Shown: one piece after another, positions 1-5,489 of the stretch
Layout of the letters: each line of letters begins with the position of its first letter
Numbering within the stretch: position 1 is the first letter of the stretch
DNA from: Pontiellaceae bacterium
GTDB taxonomy: Bacteria; Verrucomicrobiota; Kiritimatiellia; Kiritimatiellales; Pontiellaceae
Assembly (NCBI GenBank): GCA_016937035.1
Contig: JAFGWS010000090.1
Span: 1-6,762 of the forward strand
Direction: 5' to 3'
Length of the DNA: 6,762 bases
The notes under the pieces: generated by a model
What the model was told of the DNA's origin: nothing
What the model saw: only the letters and a program-made list of their open reading frames with translations
The model's database searches: none
Made by a program: the position numbers and the translations under genes

Positions 1-29
1 ATTTTTTCAAATCGTTTACATGATCTCAT
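1..29 (-). CDS. 5' end of a gene overlapping the sigma factor stop; possible anti-sigma factor (partial)
   Basis: Only the first nine codons are visible (MRSCKRFEK), after which the gene leaves the window at the left edge. Its ATG at 27-29 overlaps the TGA stop of the sigma factor in an ATGA arrangement, a classic sign of translational coupling. A G-rich stretch (GGGGGTGG) lies a few bases upstream of the ATG and could serve as ribosome binding site. A gene immediately downstream of and coupled to an ECF sigma factor is very often its cognate anti-sigma factor. A short, charged, Cys-containing N-terminus is compatible with the zinc-binding anti-sigma type, but nine residues cannot establish family membership. 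The function is inferred from position only. It could also be an unrelated membrane or hypothetical protein, or a chance overlap. Confidence 0.42.
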
Positions 30-574
30 GGCACCACCCCCGCCGATCGAAGGCTCTGGGTTAATTTTTTGGTCGCGGTGTGAATCAGTGTGCCGACATA
101 GCCTTCGGAGCGGTCCAGCACGTCGGCGATCTGTCGGTACGACATTTCATCCTGCAGCCGCAGCACCAGCACTTCGCGTTCATGCGGTTTCAGTCGATTG
201 ATGTGTTCAAACACCAGCGCTTCCAATTCATCCTGATGCGACTGTTGCGCGCACTCCTGCTGCTGACTCTCAGACTCTCGCGATTTTCGCTCGTGCAGAA
301 ACCGCAGACGGGACTCCTTGCGGATATAATCGACCGAAGCGTTGTGGGTGGTACGGTAGAGCCAGCTTTTAAGTTGAGCACCCCGGTCGCGCAGGCGGGT
401 CCAGTTTTCGTGCAGCCGAATAAACACCTCCTGCACCACATCCTGGGCAGCATCGGCATTATTCAGCACACCCGCGGCATAACGCAGCAGAACGGTTTGA
501 TAATCATCAATCACCGTTTCCAGTTGCAGCGTTTCCGGCTCACTGACTTCGAGCTCTATTCCCTCTTCGGTCAT
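26..574 (-). CDS. ECF-type (sigma-70 family, group 4) RNA polymerase sigma factor
   Basis: This 182-residue protein has the two-domain layout of an extracytoplasmic-function sigma factor, which directs RNA polymerase to a small stress- or signal-specific regulon. Region 2 spans about residues 23-90: the core-binding part includes DAAQDVVQEVFIRLHENW (41-58), and region 2.4, which contacts the -10 element, lies around WLYRTTHNASVDYIRKESR (71-89). A charged Gln/Ser/Glu-rich linker (about 95-117) leads to region 4 (about 124-175). There the segment LKPHEREVLVLRL is followed by a helix-turn-helix, YRQIADVLDRSEGYVGTLIH, which binds the -35 element. No region 3 or sigma 1.1 is present, and the length is normal for the class. 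The ATG at 572-574 is preceded by AAAGGGAT about ten bases upstream, a modest ribosome binding site. The gene is the first of a probable two-gene unit with the overlapping left-edge gene. The ECF subgroup and the inducing signal cannot be read from this sequence. Confidence 0.93.
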   Translation of the reverse strand: MTEEGIELEVSEPETLQLETVIDDYQTVLLRYAAGVLNNADAAQDVVQEVFIRLHENWTRLRDRGAQLKSWLYRTTHNASVDYIRKESRLRFLHERKSRESESQQQECAQQSHQDELEALVFEHINRLKPHEREVLVLRLQDEMSYRQIADVLDRSEGYVGTLIHTATKKLTQSLRSAGVVP

Positions 575-606
575 GCCCCAATCCCTTTCACATCCCTTTT
601 ACAAGC

Positions 607-632
607 ATTATACGTCTCTGAGAGGCGGTTCC
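607..632 (-). promoter_or_regulatory. Candidate promoter of the sigma factor gene
   Basis: On the minus strand a perfect TATAAT (607-612) lies 32 nt upstream of the sigma factor ATG. A GGAACC motif (627-632) precedes it. GGAAC is the typical -35 element of many self-regulated ECF promoters. The gap from GGAACC to CGTATAAT is about 12 nt, shorter than the usual ECF spacing, and no TTGACA-like box sits at 17 nt from the TATAAT. The -10 is convincing by itself; the -35 assignment is weak. A small TCTC/GAGA inverted repeat (615-623) lies between the two elements. Confidence 0.3.
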
Positions 633-741
633 TTTGTAAAAAAATGTAAAATTATCCTATAAAGAACATATCCCTTCTTTTCAGGAATATATTCGACAAA
701 ATAATTTCGGACAGAATGATTCGGATCACCGGCAGAAGACG

Positions 742-772
742 ATTATAGTCCTGAATTATTATTCCGCGACAA
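742..772 (-). promoter_or_regulatory. Second, more distal candidate promoter toward the sigma factor gene
   Basis: A perfect TATAAT on the minus strand (742-747) is preceded by TTGTCG (767-772) at a 19-nt spacing. This is a little longer than optimal and only partly matches TTGACA. Transcription from it would give a 5' leader of about 160 nt before the sigma factor start. It is supported only by the motif match in AT-rich DNA, so it may be chance. Confidence 0.2.
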
Positions 773-827
773 AAAGTCGTATTGCAGCGGCCGAGTTCTC
801 TACTTCAAAAAGGTTCAGCCAATACGA

Positions 828-863
828 ATAAAGCGCAAAGTCCATCGGGACTTTGCGCTTTAT
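828..863 (-). terminator. Perfect 16-bp stem-loop, likely transcription terminator of ilvBN
   Basis: Positions 828-843 and 848-863 are exact reverse complements around a 4-nt loop (844-847). The stem contains a GC-rich block (AAGCGC/GCGCTT). Read on the minus strand, the stem ends in GCGCTTTAT and continues TCGTATT, a T-rich but interrupted tail. Read on the plus strand it ends in GCGCTTTATG, a shorter T run. The element lies about 150 nt past the ilvN stop and about 255 nt before the sigma factor start, where a terminator separating the two units is expected. The interrupted T-tract means it could instead be an mRNA 3'-end stabilising hairpin or an interspersed palindromic repeat. Confidence 0.58.
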
Positions 864-949
864 GCAACTTTCTATGGAGATAATCTCCCCTTGCAAATTT
901 ACGGAATTTCCAAGGCAGCCATTCGTCATCGGTTTATGGTTTTTCCAAA

Positions 950-974
950 CAACTGACAACGATCAACTGACAAC
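950..974. repeat. 11-nt direct repeat (CAACTGACAAC twice, 3-nt spacer)
   Basis: The sequence CAACTGACAAC occurs at 950-960 and again at 964-974, separated by GAT. The spacing of 14 nt between repeat starts is not a multiple of the helical turn (10.5 nt). The repeat sits 38 nt downstream of the ilvN stop, between that gene and the large hairpin. It may be a remnant of a short tandem repeat array or a protein binding site; nothing in the sequence decides between these. Confidence 0.5.
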
Positions 975-976
975 CG

Positions 977-1007
977 GCTTTTGCAGAACCAAAGGTTTTG
1001 CAAAAGC
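977..1007 (-). repeat. Inverted repeat / hairpin immediately after the ilvN stop codon
   Basis: Positions 977-990 and 994-1007 form a 14-bp inverted repeat around a 3-nt loop, with one imperfect position (986/998). As plus-strand RNA this pair would be a G-U wobble, giving a continuous stem. As minus-strand RNA, the direction of ilvN transcription, it is an A-C mismatch. It begins 4 nt beyond the ilvN stop. The bases following it on the minus strand are CCGGTTGTC rather than a T-tract, so it is not a standard intrinsic terminator. A 3'-end mRNA stabilising structure is the more likely role. Confidence 0.45.
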
Positions 1008-1011
1008 TCTA

Positions 1012-1518
1012 TCAGGTAATATCGCTTCCCCGGCTCATGACGACCTTGCCGGTACGGACCAGCTCGATAATCTTGAACTTGGCAATCATCTCTTCGAGCG
1101 CATCAATCTTGTCGGGGTTGCCAACCACCTGAAGAATCATGGAGTCAGGCGTCAGATCGACGGTCTTGCAACCATAGTGCTCTGCAATCTGAAGTGCTTC
1201 TGAACGGTCGCTGCTGTTAACCTCAATCTTGATCAATCCCATTTCCTTCGTGACGGATTCATCGTAGGTGTGGTCGATACACTGGAGCACATCGATCAGC
1301 TTCATCAGTTGTTTAATGATCTGGTCCAGCCCCTCGGCCTCACCCGTACAGCTGATGGTCATGCGCGAGAACTGGCCATCGATCGCCGGAGAGACGACAA
1401 GTGATTCAATATTGAAACCGCGCCGGGAAAAAACCTGCGCAATACGGGCGAGTACGCCCGGTTTATTGGCCACGTAAACACTGAGTGTGTGAGCAGTAGA
1501 TTTATTTAAATTCGGCAT
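1012..1518 (-). CDS. ilvN: Acetolactate (acetohydroxyacid) synthase, small regulatory subunit
   Basis: This 168-residue subunit binds the catalytic IlvB protein, raises its activity and confers feedback inhibition by valine in the cytoplasm. The N-terminal ACT domain (about residues 10-84) carries the signature VANKPGVLARIAQVFSRRGF followed by NIESL. N18, G21 and N36 line up with E. coli IlvH N11, G14 and N29, positions known to matter for valine binding, so valine sensitivity is expected (inference). The C-terminal domain (about 88-162) contains VDLTPDSMILQVVGNPDKID and ends with IIELVRTGKVVMSRG, typical of the family. Length is normal (E. coli IlvH is about 163 residues). The ATG at 1516-1518 is preceded by GGAG (1526-1529) at a 7-nt spacing. 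It follows ilvB by 55 nt on the same strand, so the two form an operon. The symbol ilvN or ilvH is equally apt; bacterial naming varies. Confidence 0.96.
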   Translation of the reverse strand: MPNLNKSTAHTLSVYVANKPGVLARIAQVFSRRGFNIESLVVSPAIDGQFSRMTISCTGEAEGLDQIIKQLMKLIDVLQCIDHTYDESVTKEMGLIKIEVNSSDRSEALQIAEHYGCKTVDLTPDSMILQVVGNPDKIDALEEMIAKFKIIELVRTGKVVMSRGSDIT

Positions 1519-1573
1519 AGTAAAACTCCGTTAAAAATTCGCCGCAATGCAGATTAAACAGTTGATCCAACGC

Positions 1574-3295
1574 CTAGGTCGAGCCGGTCGGCTTTTCCAT
1601 CTTCCGGGTGGGCGGTTCGATGAGCATATCTTCGATCACCGCGCCGGCCGGAATCATCGGGAACACATTGTCGGTCTTCTCAACTTCGCAATTGATCAGA
1701 CACGGGCCGTCGTTGTACTCCAGCGCATTTTTCAGCACGCGTTTCACATCGCCGGGACGCCGCAGGTTGAAGCCCTTAATACCGAACGCCTCCGCCAGTT
1801 TAACAAAGTCGGGATTGCCTTCCAGATCAACGCCGCTCTTACGATCTTCATAGAACAGCTCCTGCCACTGACGCACCATGCCCAGATAATGGTTATTCAG
1901 AACCACGATCTTGATTGGCAGCTTGTGCAGGGCCGCAGTAGCCAACTCAAAGAAGGTCATCTGGAATCCGCCGTCGCCGACGAAACAGATATGCAGATCC
2001 TTCGGCCGCCCGAAGGCCGCACCGATACAGGCCGGCAGACCGAAACCCATCGTCCCCGCTCCGCCGGAACTCAACCAGTTAAAGCGGCGGTCGGTCCGAT
2101 AAAACTGAGCGGCCCACATCTGGTGCTGCCCTACGTCGGTTGTCACACAGGCCTTACCTTCGGAGAGTTTATAAAACTCATCGATAATGTGCTGCATTTT
2201 CAGGCTTCCCTGCCGTTTAAACTTAAGCGGATACTTGGCCTTATAGCCATCCAGATGTTTACGCCATTCCTTCGTTTCAAGAATCGGAACATGCTTGATC
2301 AGCTCTTCAAGCGCCAAGCGTGCGTCAGCGACACAGGCAATTTGGGGCTGAATCATTTTCCCGATTTCCGCCGCGTCGATATCGACGTGAATAATCGTGG
2401 CATCCTTACAGAATTTGGCGGGCTGACCCAAAATACGGTCATCAAACCGTGAGCCGATATTCAACAGCAGATCACATTCGCAGATCGCCTTGTTGGCATA
2501 CGCCGTTCCATGCATCCCCAGCATACCGAGCGAGAGTTTGTGCGTTTCCGGAAATACCCCCTTGCCCAAGAGCGTATTCGTAACCGGAATCTTAGCCTTT
2601 TCCGCCAGCGCACGCAGCGCGTTTTCCGCCCCCGAAATCATGACACCGTGGCCCGCAAGAATGAGCGGACGCTTCGATTTTCCCAACGCCTCCGCAATTT
2701 CAATAATGGTGTCCTTATTCGGCGTCGAATCAATTTTATAGCCCGGCAGATCCATTTTCGCGTGCAGATCCGCCGTACAGGGGCCCGCACTGAAATCCTT
2801 CGGAATATCGATCAAAACAGGTCCAGGGCGACCGGTTGTTGAAATATGGAACGCCTCGCGAATGACCCGCGGAATCTCGTTCGACGATTTCAACAGATAG
2901 GAATGCTTAACAACGGGCATCGTAATGCCGAAAATGTCCGCTTCCTGAAAAGCATCTTTACCCAGCATCCATGAAACCGATTGTCCGCTCAGAACAATCA
3001 TCGGAACGGAATCCATATGGGCGGTCATAATGCCCGTCAGTGTATTGGTTGCTCCTGGACCACTGGTAATCAAAACCACGGCGGGTTTGCCAGTGGCGCG
3101 CGCATAGCCGTCGGCCATGTGGGCCGCGCCCTGCTCGTGCCGGGTCAAAATAAAATTAATCTTTGTCTGCGTGGTGACGAGCGCATCAAAAATCGGAATT
3201 ACCGAACCGCCGGAATAACCGAAAATATACTCAACGCCTTCGTTTTCAAGACAGCGAATAATCGCCTGCCCACCTTCTATTGCATTATTGGCCAT
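1574..3295 (-). CDS. ilvB: Acetolactate (acetohydroxyacid) synthase, large catalytic subunit
   Basis: This 573-residue ThDP- and FAD-dependent enzyme condenses two pyruvates to 2-acetolactate, or pyruvate and 2-oxobutyrate to 2-aceto-2-hydroxybutyrate, the first common step of valine, leucine and isoleucine synthesis. The N-terminal ThDP pyrimidine domain (about 4-170) has the catalytic glutamate E54 in RHEQGAAHMADGYARATGK. The central FAD domain (about 190-330) includes GSRFDDRILG (281-290). The C-terminal ThDP diphosphate domain (about 385-540) has the metal-binding GDGG (440-443) through LNN (466-468). W477 in MVRQWQ matches the tryptophan that favours 2-oxobutyrate as acceptor in known enzymes. 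Two usually conserved prolines differ: GYSGG (26-30) replaces GYPGG, and SGQSVSWMLG (103-112) replaces the common TGQVPxxMIG. GGAGGT (3301-3306) stands 5 nt before the ATG, a near-ideal ribosome binding site that fixes the start. The stop is TAG; ilvN follows 55 nt later. Confidence 0.97.
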   Translation of the reverse strand: MANNAIEGGQAIIRCLENEGVEYIFGYSGGSVIPIFDALVTTQTKINFILTRHEQGAAHMADGYARATGKPAVVLITSGPGATNTLTGIMTAHMDSVPMIVLSGQSVSWMLGKDAFQEADIFGITMPVVKHSYLLKSSNEIPRVIREAFHISTTGRPGPVLIDIPKDFSAGPCTADLHAKMDLPGYKIDSTPNKDTIIEIAEALGKSKRPLILAGHGVMISGAENALRALAEKAKIPVTNTLLGKGVFPETHKLSLGMLGMHGTAYANKAICECDLLLNIGSRFDDRILGQPAKFCKDATIIHVDIDAAEIGKMIQPQIACVADARLALEELIKHVPILETKEWRKHLDGYKAKYPLKFKRQGSLKMQHIIDEFYKLSEGKACVTTDVGQHQMWAAQFYRTDRRFNWLSSGGAGTMGFGLPACIGAAFGRPKDLHICFVGDGGFQMTFFELATAALHKLPIKIVVLNNHYLGMVRQWQELFYEDRKSGVDLEGNPDFVKLAEAFGIKGFNLRRPGDVKRVLKNALEYNDGPCLINCEVEKTDNVFPMIPAGAVIEDMLIEPPTRKMEKPTGST

Positions 3296-3317
3296 ATTTC
3301 ACCTCCAAGTTTCCAGT

Positions 3318-3346
3318 AACCTATTTTTACACCTCTTATTTGTCAA
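3318..3346 (-). promoter_or_regulatory. Candidate promoter of ilvBN
   Basis: A perfect -35 consensus, TTGACA (3341-3346), is followed after exactly 17 nt by TAGGTT (3318-3323), which matches the -10 consensus at three positions including the first two and last. Transcription would begin near 3311, only about 15 nt before the ATG and just ahead of the GGAGGT ribosome binding site. The leader would be very short, with no room for attenuation, so regulation would have to act at initiation or through valine feedback on the enzyme. The weak -10 suggests activator dependence or that another promoter upstream (TATAAT at 3482-3487) is used. Confidence 0.4.
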
Positions 3347-3356
3347 CATTTTTGAT

Positions 3357-3372
3357 GACCAAAGTATTGGTC
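3357..3372. promoter_or_regulatory. Perfect palindrome upstream of the ilvB -35 box; candidate operator
   Basis: GACCAA (3357-3362) and TTGGTC (3367-3372) are exact inverted repeats around a 4-nt centre. The centre of the palindrome lies about 54 nt upstream of the transcription start predicted from the adjacent -35/-10 pair, a place where many activators bind. In RNA it would form a 6-bp stem without a following T-tract, so it is not a terminator. The binding protein is unknown, and a 6-bp half-site can arise by chance. Confidence 0.3.
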
Positions 3373-3492
3373 GCCAATATCGCCTCAATTTACCTCAGCA
3401 TTTAAATCAACAAACAAAAATCATATGCAATTCAGATGCCACAAACGAAATTTCTACCTGTAAAAATCCGGCTTCCTGCAAATTATAGTATC

Positions 3493-3520
3493 AAAACCAC
3501 ATCCACGGCCCCGGATATGG
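3493..3520 (-). terminator. Possible intrinsic terminator after the permease genes
   Basis: On the minus strand CCATATCC (3513-3520) pairs with GGATGTGG (3497-3504) through 8 bp, one of them a G-U wobble, around an 8-nt GC-rich loop. The stem is followed directly by TTTT (3493-3496) and then GATACTATAATTT. It lies about 105 nt past the stop of the complete permease gene. The stem is moderate and the T-run short, so termination could be partial, leaving some read-through into ilvBN. Confidence 0.42.
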
Positions 3521-3626
3521 ATAATAAAATCAAAAACAAGACCTCTATTTAAGCCAAAAACCAAAAAGCACAGTAGTTCACAATAAATCCAGCACCAAAA
3601 CAGGCGCACAACAACCATTCTCCGTC

Positions 3627-5465
3627 TCACATCCTGACGCGATCACTCAGAAGAAGAATATCCTTAAGCTGTTCTTCATTTTTGGCCGTCGCCCACCGTT
3701 TTTCAAACTCGGGGTGCTGGCAGATGTGCGCAATGGCCGCCAACGCTTTCAGGTGCAGATGGCGCATATCGCGGCTTCCAACAATCACAAAGAAGGCGCG
3801 GACCGACTGGTCACTCTCGAACGAAACTCCCTCCCGACTACGGATCAGCATAATTTTAAACTGCTGTTCGCCATCGACAATAATATGGGGAATCGCCGTG
3901 AAAGGAGTCAGCACACAACTCCCCTGCTCCTCCCGCTCCACAAAGCGCGCACGGATTTCCTCGGCGGAATGCTCCAGCTCTTTTTCCAGCGCAGCGGAAA
4001 CAACATCCAAAAACTCCGCATAATCCGCCCCCGGCCCCAGATCAATGGCCTGCGCTGTTTTCAGCACCCGATCAAATGCATCGGGGACCAATTCATCGCG
4101 CTGATGCAGCACATCATAGAGTTCTTTCTCCAACGAATTATTGGTAGTCAGATTTTTATTCGTCAACCCCTCCACCACATGCAGCAGCGCATATTCCATA
4201 TGTGTGCGTTTACGCCCATAAAAAAAGTAGATCAGCAACCCAAAGACCGCAAAGCCCAGACTGATTTTTACAGCAGCGAGTCCCATATCCACAATCAACA
4301 GCGAAAAACAGATAATTCCGAAGAGGGGAAGCCACGGGCACAACGGAACGCGGAAAGTAGGTCGGTAGTTGGTGAGCCGACTGCGTCGCATCACCATCAC
4401 CGCCGCCGCCGAAAGGATATAGGAACTGATGACCACGGCCGATGCCGCCTTCACCAGTTTCTCAATTTCCAACAACAGTGAAGCCAGAATAATGACCGAG
4501 GTCATCACAATCGCCACCACCGGCTCACCGGAACGGCTGGTTTTTGCCATAAACGCCGGCAGCAACTTATCACGGCCCAGTGCCAGTGGATAACGCGAGG
4601 CCGCCATAATACCGGCATTGGCCGTGGTAATAAACGCCAAGACCGCCGCCAGTGTAATGGCGGCATAGCCCCACTTTCCGGCCAACAGCCGGGCCGTGTC
4701 CGCAATCGGCGTATAGGAACCCGTCAACTGTTCGGAGGGAAGCACCCCGACTGTTACCAGCAACAACAACGCATACAGCAGGGTAATCGCAATCGTTGCC
4801 GCAATAAATCCGGTTGGAATGTTCCGTCGAGGATTTTTCACCTCCTCGGCGATGGTGGCGGTTTTCAGCAGCCCACCGAACGAAACAAACACAAAACCGG
4901 CCGTCGACAAAATCCCTTTAGCTCCGCTGGTTCCAGCAACAAACGGCTGAAAATGAGCGGCCTGGAGATTGGGCACTCCGACCACAAAATAGCCGCCCAG
5001 CAACAGAAAAAGCAACACGACCAACAACACTTCGAATCGGGCCGCCGCTTCGGTTCCCTTAATATTGAGCACCGCAAACACCACCGTAACCGGAATCGCC
5101 GTTGCAAAAAGCGGCACTCGCTCGCCGCTCAGCAGAAAAATCACCGCCGCCAGACCAAAAATGGCAAACGCCGTTTTCAATGAGAGTGCAAACCAGCTCA
5201 GCAATCCGGAAACCGTACCCACTAACGGACCGAGACTGCGGGTCAGAAAATAGTAATCACCACCCGCCTTCGGCATTGCGGTTGCAAGCTCCACCACGCT
5301 CAGCACACCGACCAGCGCCAACATCCCGGCAATGATGTAGGAAATTATCATCGACGGCCCAACACGTTCAAAGGCCATCCCCGGCAGTACAAAAATCCCC
5401 GAACTGATCATTGCCCCAGAGGCAATACAGAACACATCAACAAATCGAAGACCCTTTTTTTTCAT
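3627..5465 (-). CDS. APC-family amino acid permease with C-terminal PTS EIIA-like domain
   Basis: This 612-residue inner-membrane protein joins an amino acid/polyamine/organocation transporter to a cytoplasmic phosphotransferase-like domain. Residues 8-418 contain about 12 hydrophobic segments. The first carries the APC-type motif ASGAMISSGIF (16-25 region). After segment 6 comes TATIAEEVKNPRRNIPTGF (202-220), a family hallmark. YGRKR (416-420) ends the membrane part, and an alpha-helical linker (about 421-480) follows. The tail (about 484-606) resembles EIIA of the fructose/mannitol/nitrogen class: LTPFTAIPH (519-527) matches the Ile-Pro-His around the phosphorylated histidine, making H527 the likely phospho-acceptor. 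SRDMRHLHLKALAAIAH (564-580) matches the second conserved His-Leu block. GGAG (5474-5477) is 8 nt before the ATG. The gene follows its paralogue by 24 nt, so they share an operon. The substrate is unknown; whether the tail is phosphorylated is inferred. Confidence 0.88.
   Translation of the reverse strand: MKKKGLRFVDVFCIASGAMISSGIFVLPGMAFERVGPSMIISYIIAGMLALVGVLSVVELATAMPKAGGDYYFLTRSLGPLVGTVSGLLSWFALSLKTAFAIFGLAAVIFLLSGERVPLFATAIPVTVVFAVLNIKGTEAAARFEVLLVVLLFLLLGGYFVVGVPNLQAAHFQPFVAGTSGAKGILSTAGFVFVSFGGLLKTATIAEEVKNPRRNIPTGFIAATIAITLLYALLLLVTVGVLPSEQLTGSYTPIADTARLLAGKWGYAAITLAAVLAFITTANAGIMAASRYPLALGRDKLLPAFMAKTSRSGEPVVAIVMTSVIILASLLLEIEKLVKAASAVVISSYILSAAAVMVMRRSRLTNYRPTFRVPLCPWLPLFGIICFSLLIVDMGLAAVKISLGFAVFGLLIYFFYGRKRTHMEYALLHVVEGLTNKNLTTNNSLEKELYDVLHQRDELVPDAFDRVLKTAQAIDLGPGADYAEFLDVVSAALEKELEHSAEEIRARFVEREEQGSCVLTPFTAIPHIIVDGEQQFKIMLIRSREGVSFESDQSVRAFFVIVGSRDMRHLHLKALAAIAHICQHPEFEKRWATAKNEEQLKDILLLSDRVRM
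3901..3944. repeat. 44-bp block identical to 5764-5807 (copy in the complete permease gene)
   Basis: This block is base-for-base identical to 5764-5807 in the paralogous gene. It encodes most of FVEREEQGSCVLTPF, just before the Ile-Pro-His motif of the EIIA-like domain. Flanking codons on both sides show synonymous differences between the paralogues. The block is therefore more similar than protein conservation requires, which suggests local gene conversion. Confidence 0.75.
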
Positions 5466-5489
5466 CCTTACCGCTCCAAAATCAAAATA

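Larger units (their letters stand above)
575..1011. other. Structured intergenic region between ilvN and the sigma factor gene
   Basis: These 437 nt contain no convincing gene. A 66-codon open frame on the minus strand (759-959) runs straight through a perfect hairpin and is probably spurious. In minus-strand order the region holds a hairpin right after the ilvN stop (977-1007), an 11-nt direct repeat (950-974), a small GGAGA/TCTCC inverted repeat (876-888), a perfect 16-bp stem-loop (828-863), and two TATAAT boxes (742-747 and 607-612) that could drive the sigma factor gene. The base composition is more AT-rich than the flanking genes. It probably combines the end of the ilvBN transcript with the promoter region of the sigma factor. 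Confidence 0.6.
3311..3626. other. Intergenic region upstream of ilvB
   Basis: These 316 nt between the permease stop and the ilvB ribosome binding site are AT-rich and lack a credible gene. On the minus strand they hold a possible terminator (3493-3520), an isolated TATAAT (3482-3487) directly past its T-run, a perfect short palindrome (3357-3372), and a TTGACA box (3341-3346). The part from 3521 to 3626 is T-rich on the minus strand, and I see nothing definable in it. I found no branched-chain-rich leader peptide with an attenuator and no T-box-like pattern I could support. Confidence 0.55.

Noticed and set aside
80..649. A 189-codon open frame on the plus strand
   Set aside because: It is antisense to the sigma factor, whose regions 2 and 4 are unmistakable, and it has no domain features.
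764..790. Small hairpin CGAC-AAAAA-GTCG with outer CCGC/GCGG
   Set aside because: The inner stem is only 4 bp and the outer arms cannot pair in register with it, so chance is the better explanation.
759..959. A 66-codon open frame on the minus strand between ilvN and the sigma gene
   Set aside because: It reads through both arms of the perfect 828-863 hairpin, lacks a good ribosome binding site as far as I can see, and matches no family I know. It may be part of an interspersed repeat but is not supported as a gene.
1547..2452. A 301-codon open frame on the plus strand
   Set aside because: It lies wholly opposite ilvB, which has clear catalytic motifs. The antisense translation shows no recognisable domain and is best explained by codon bias of the real gene.
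3407..3424. A possible leader peptide MIFVC upstream of ilvB
   Set aside because: Five codons with one Ile and one Val are too few for ribosome-stalling attenuation, and no terminator/antiterminator pair follows.
3714..4481. A 255-codon open frame on the plus strand
   Set aside because: It is antisense to the EIIA-like tail and last membrane segments of the permease, is rich in His/Arg/Gln as expected for a shadow frame, and has no family resemblance.
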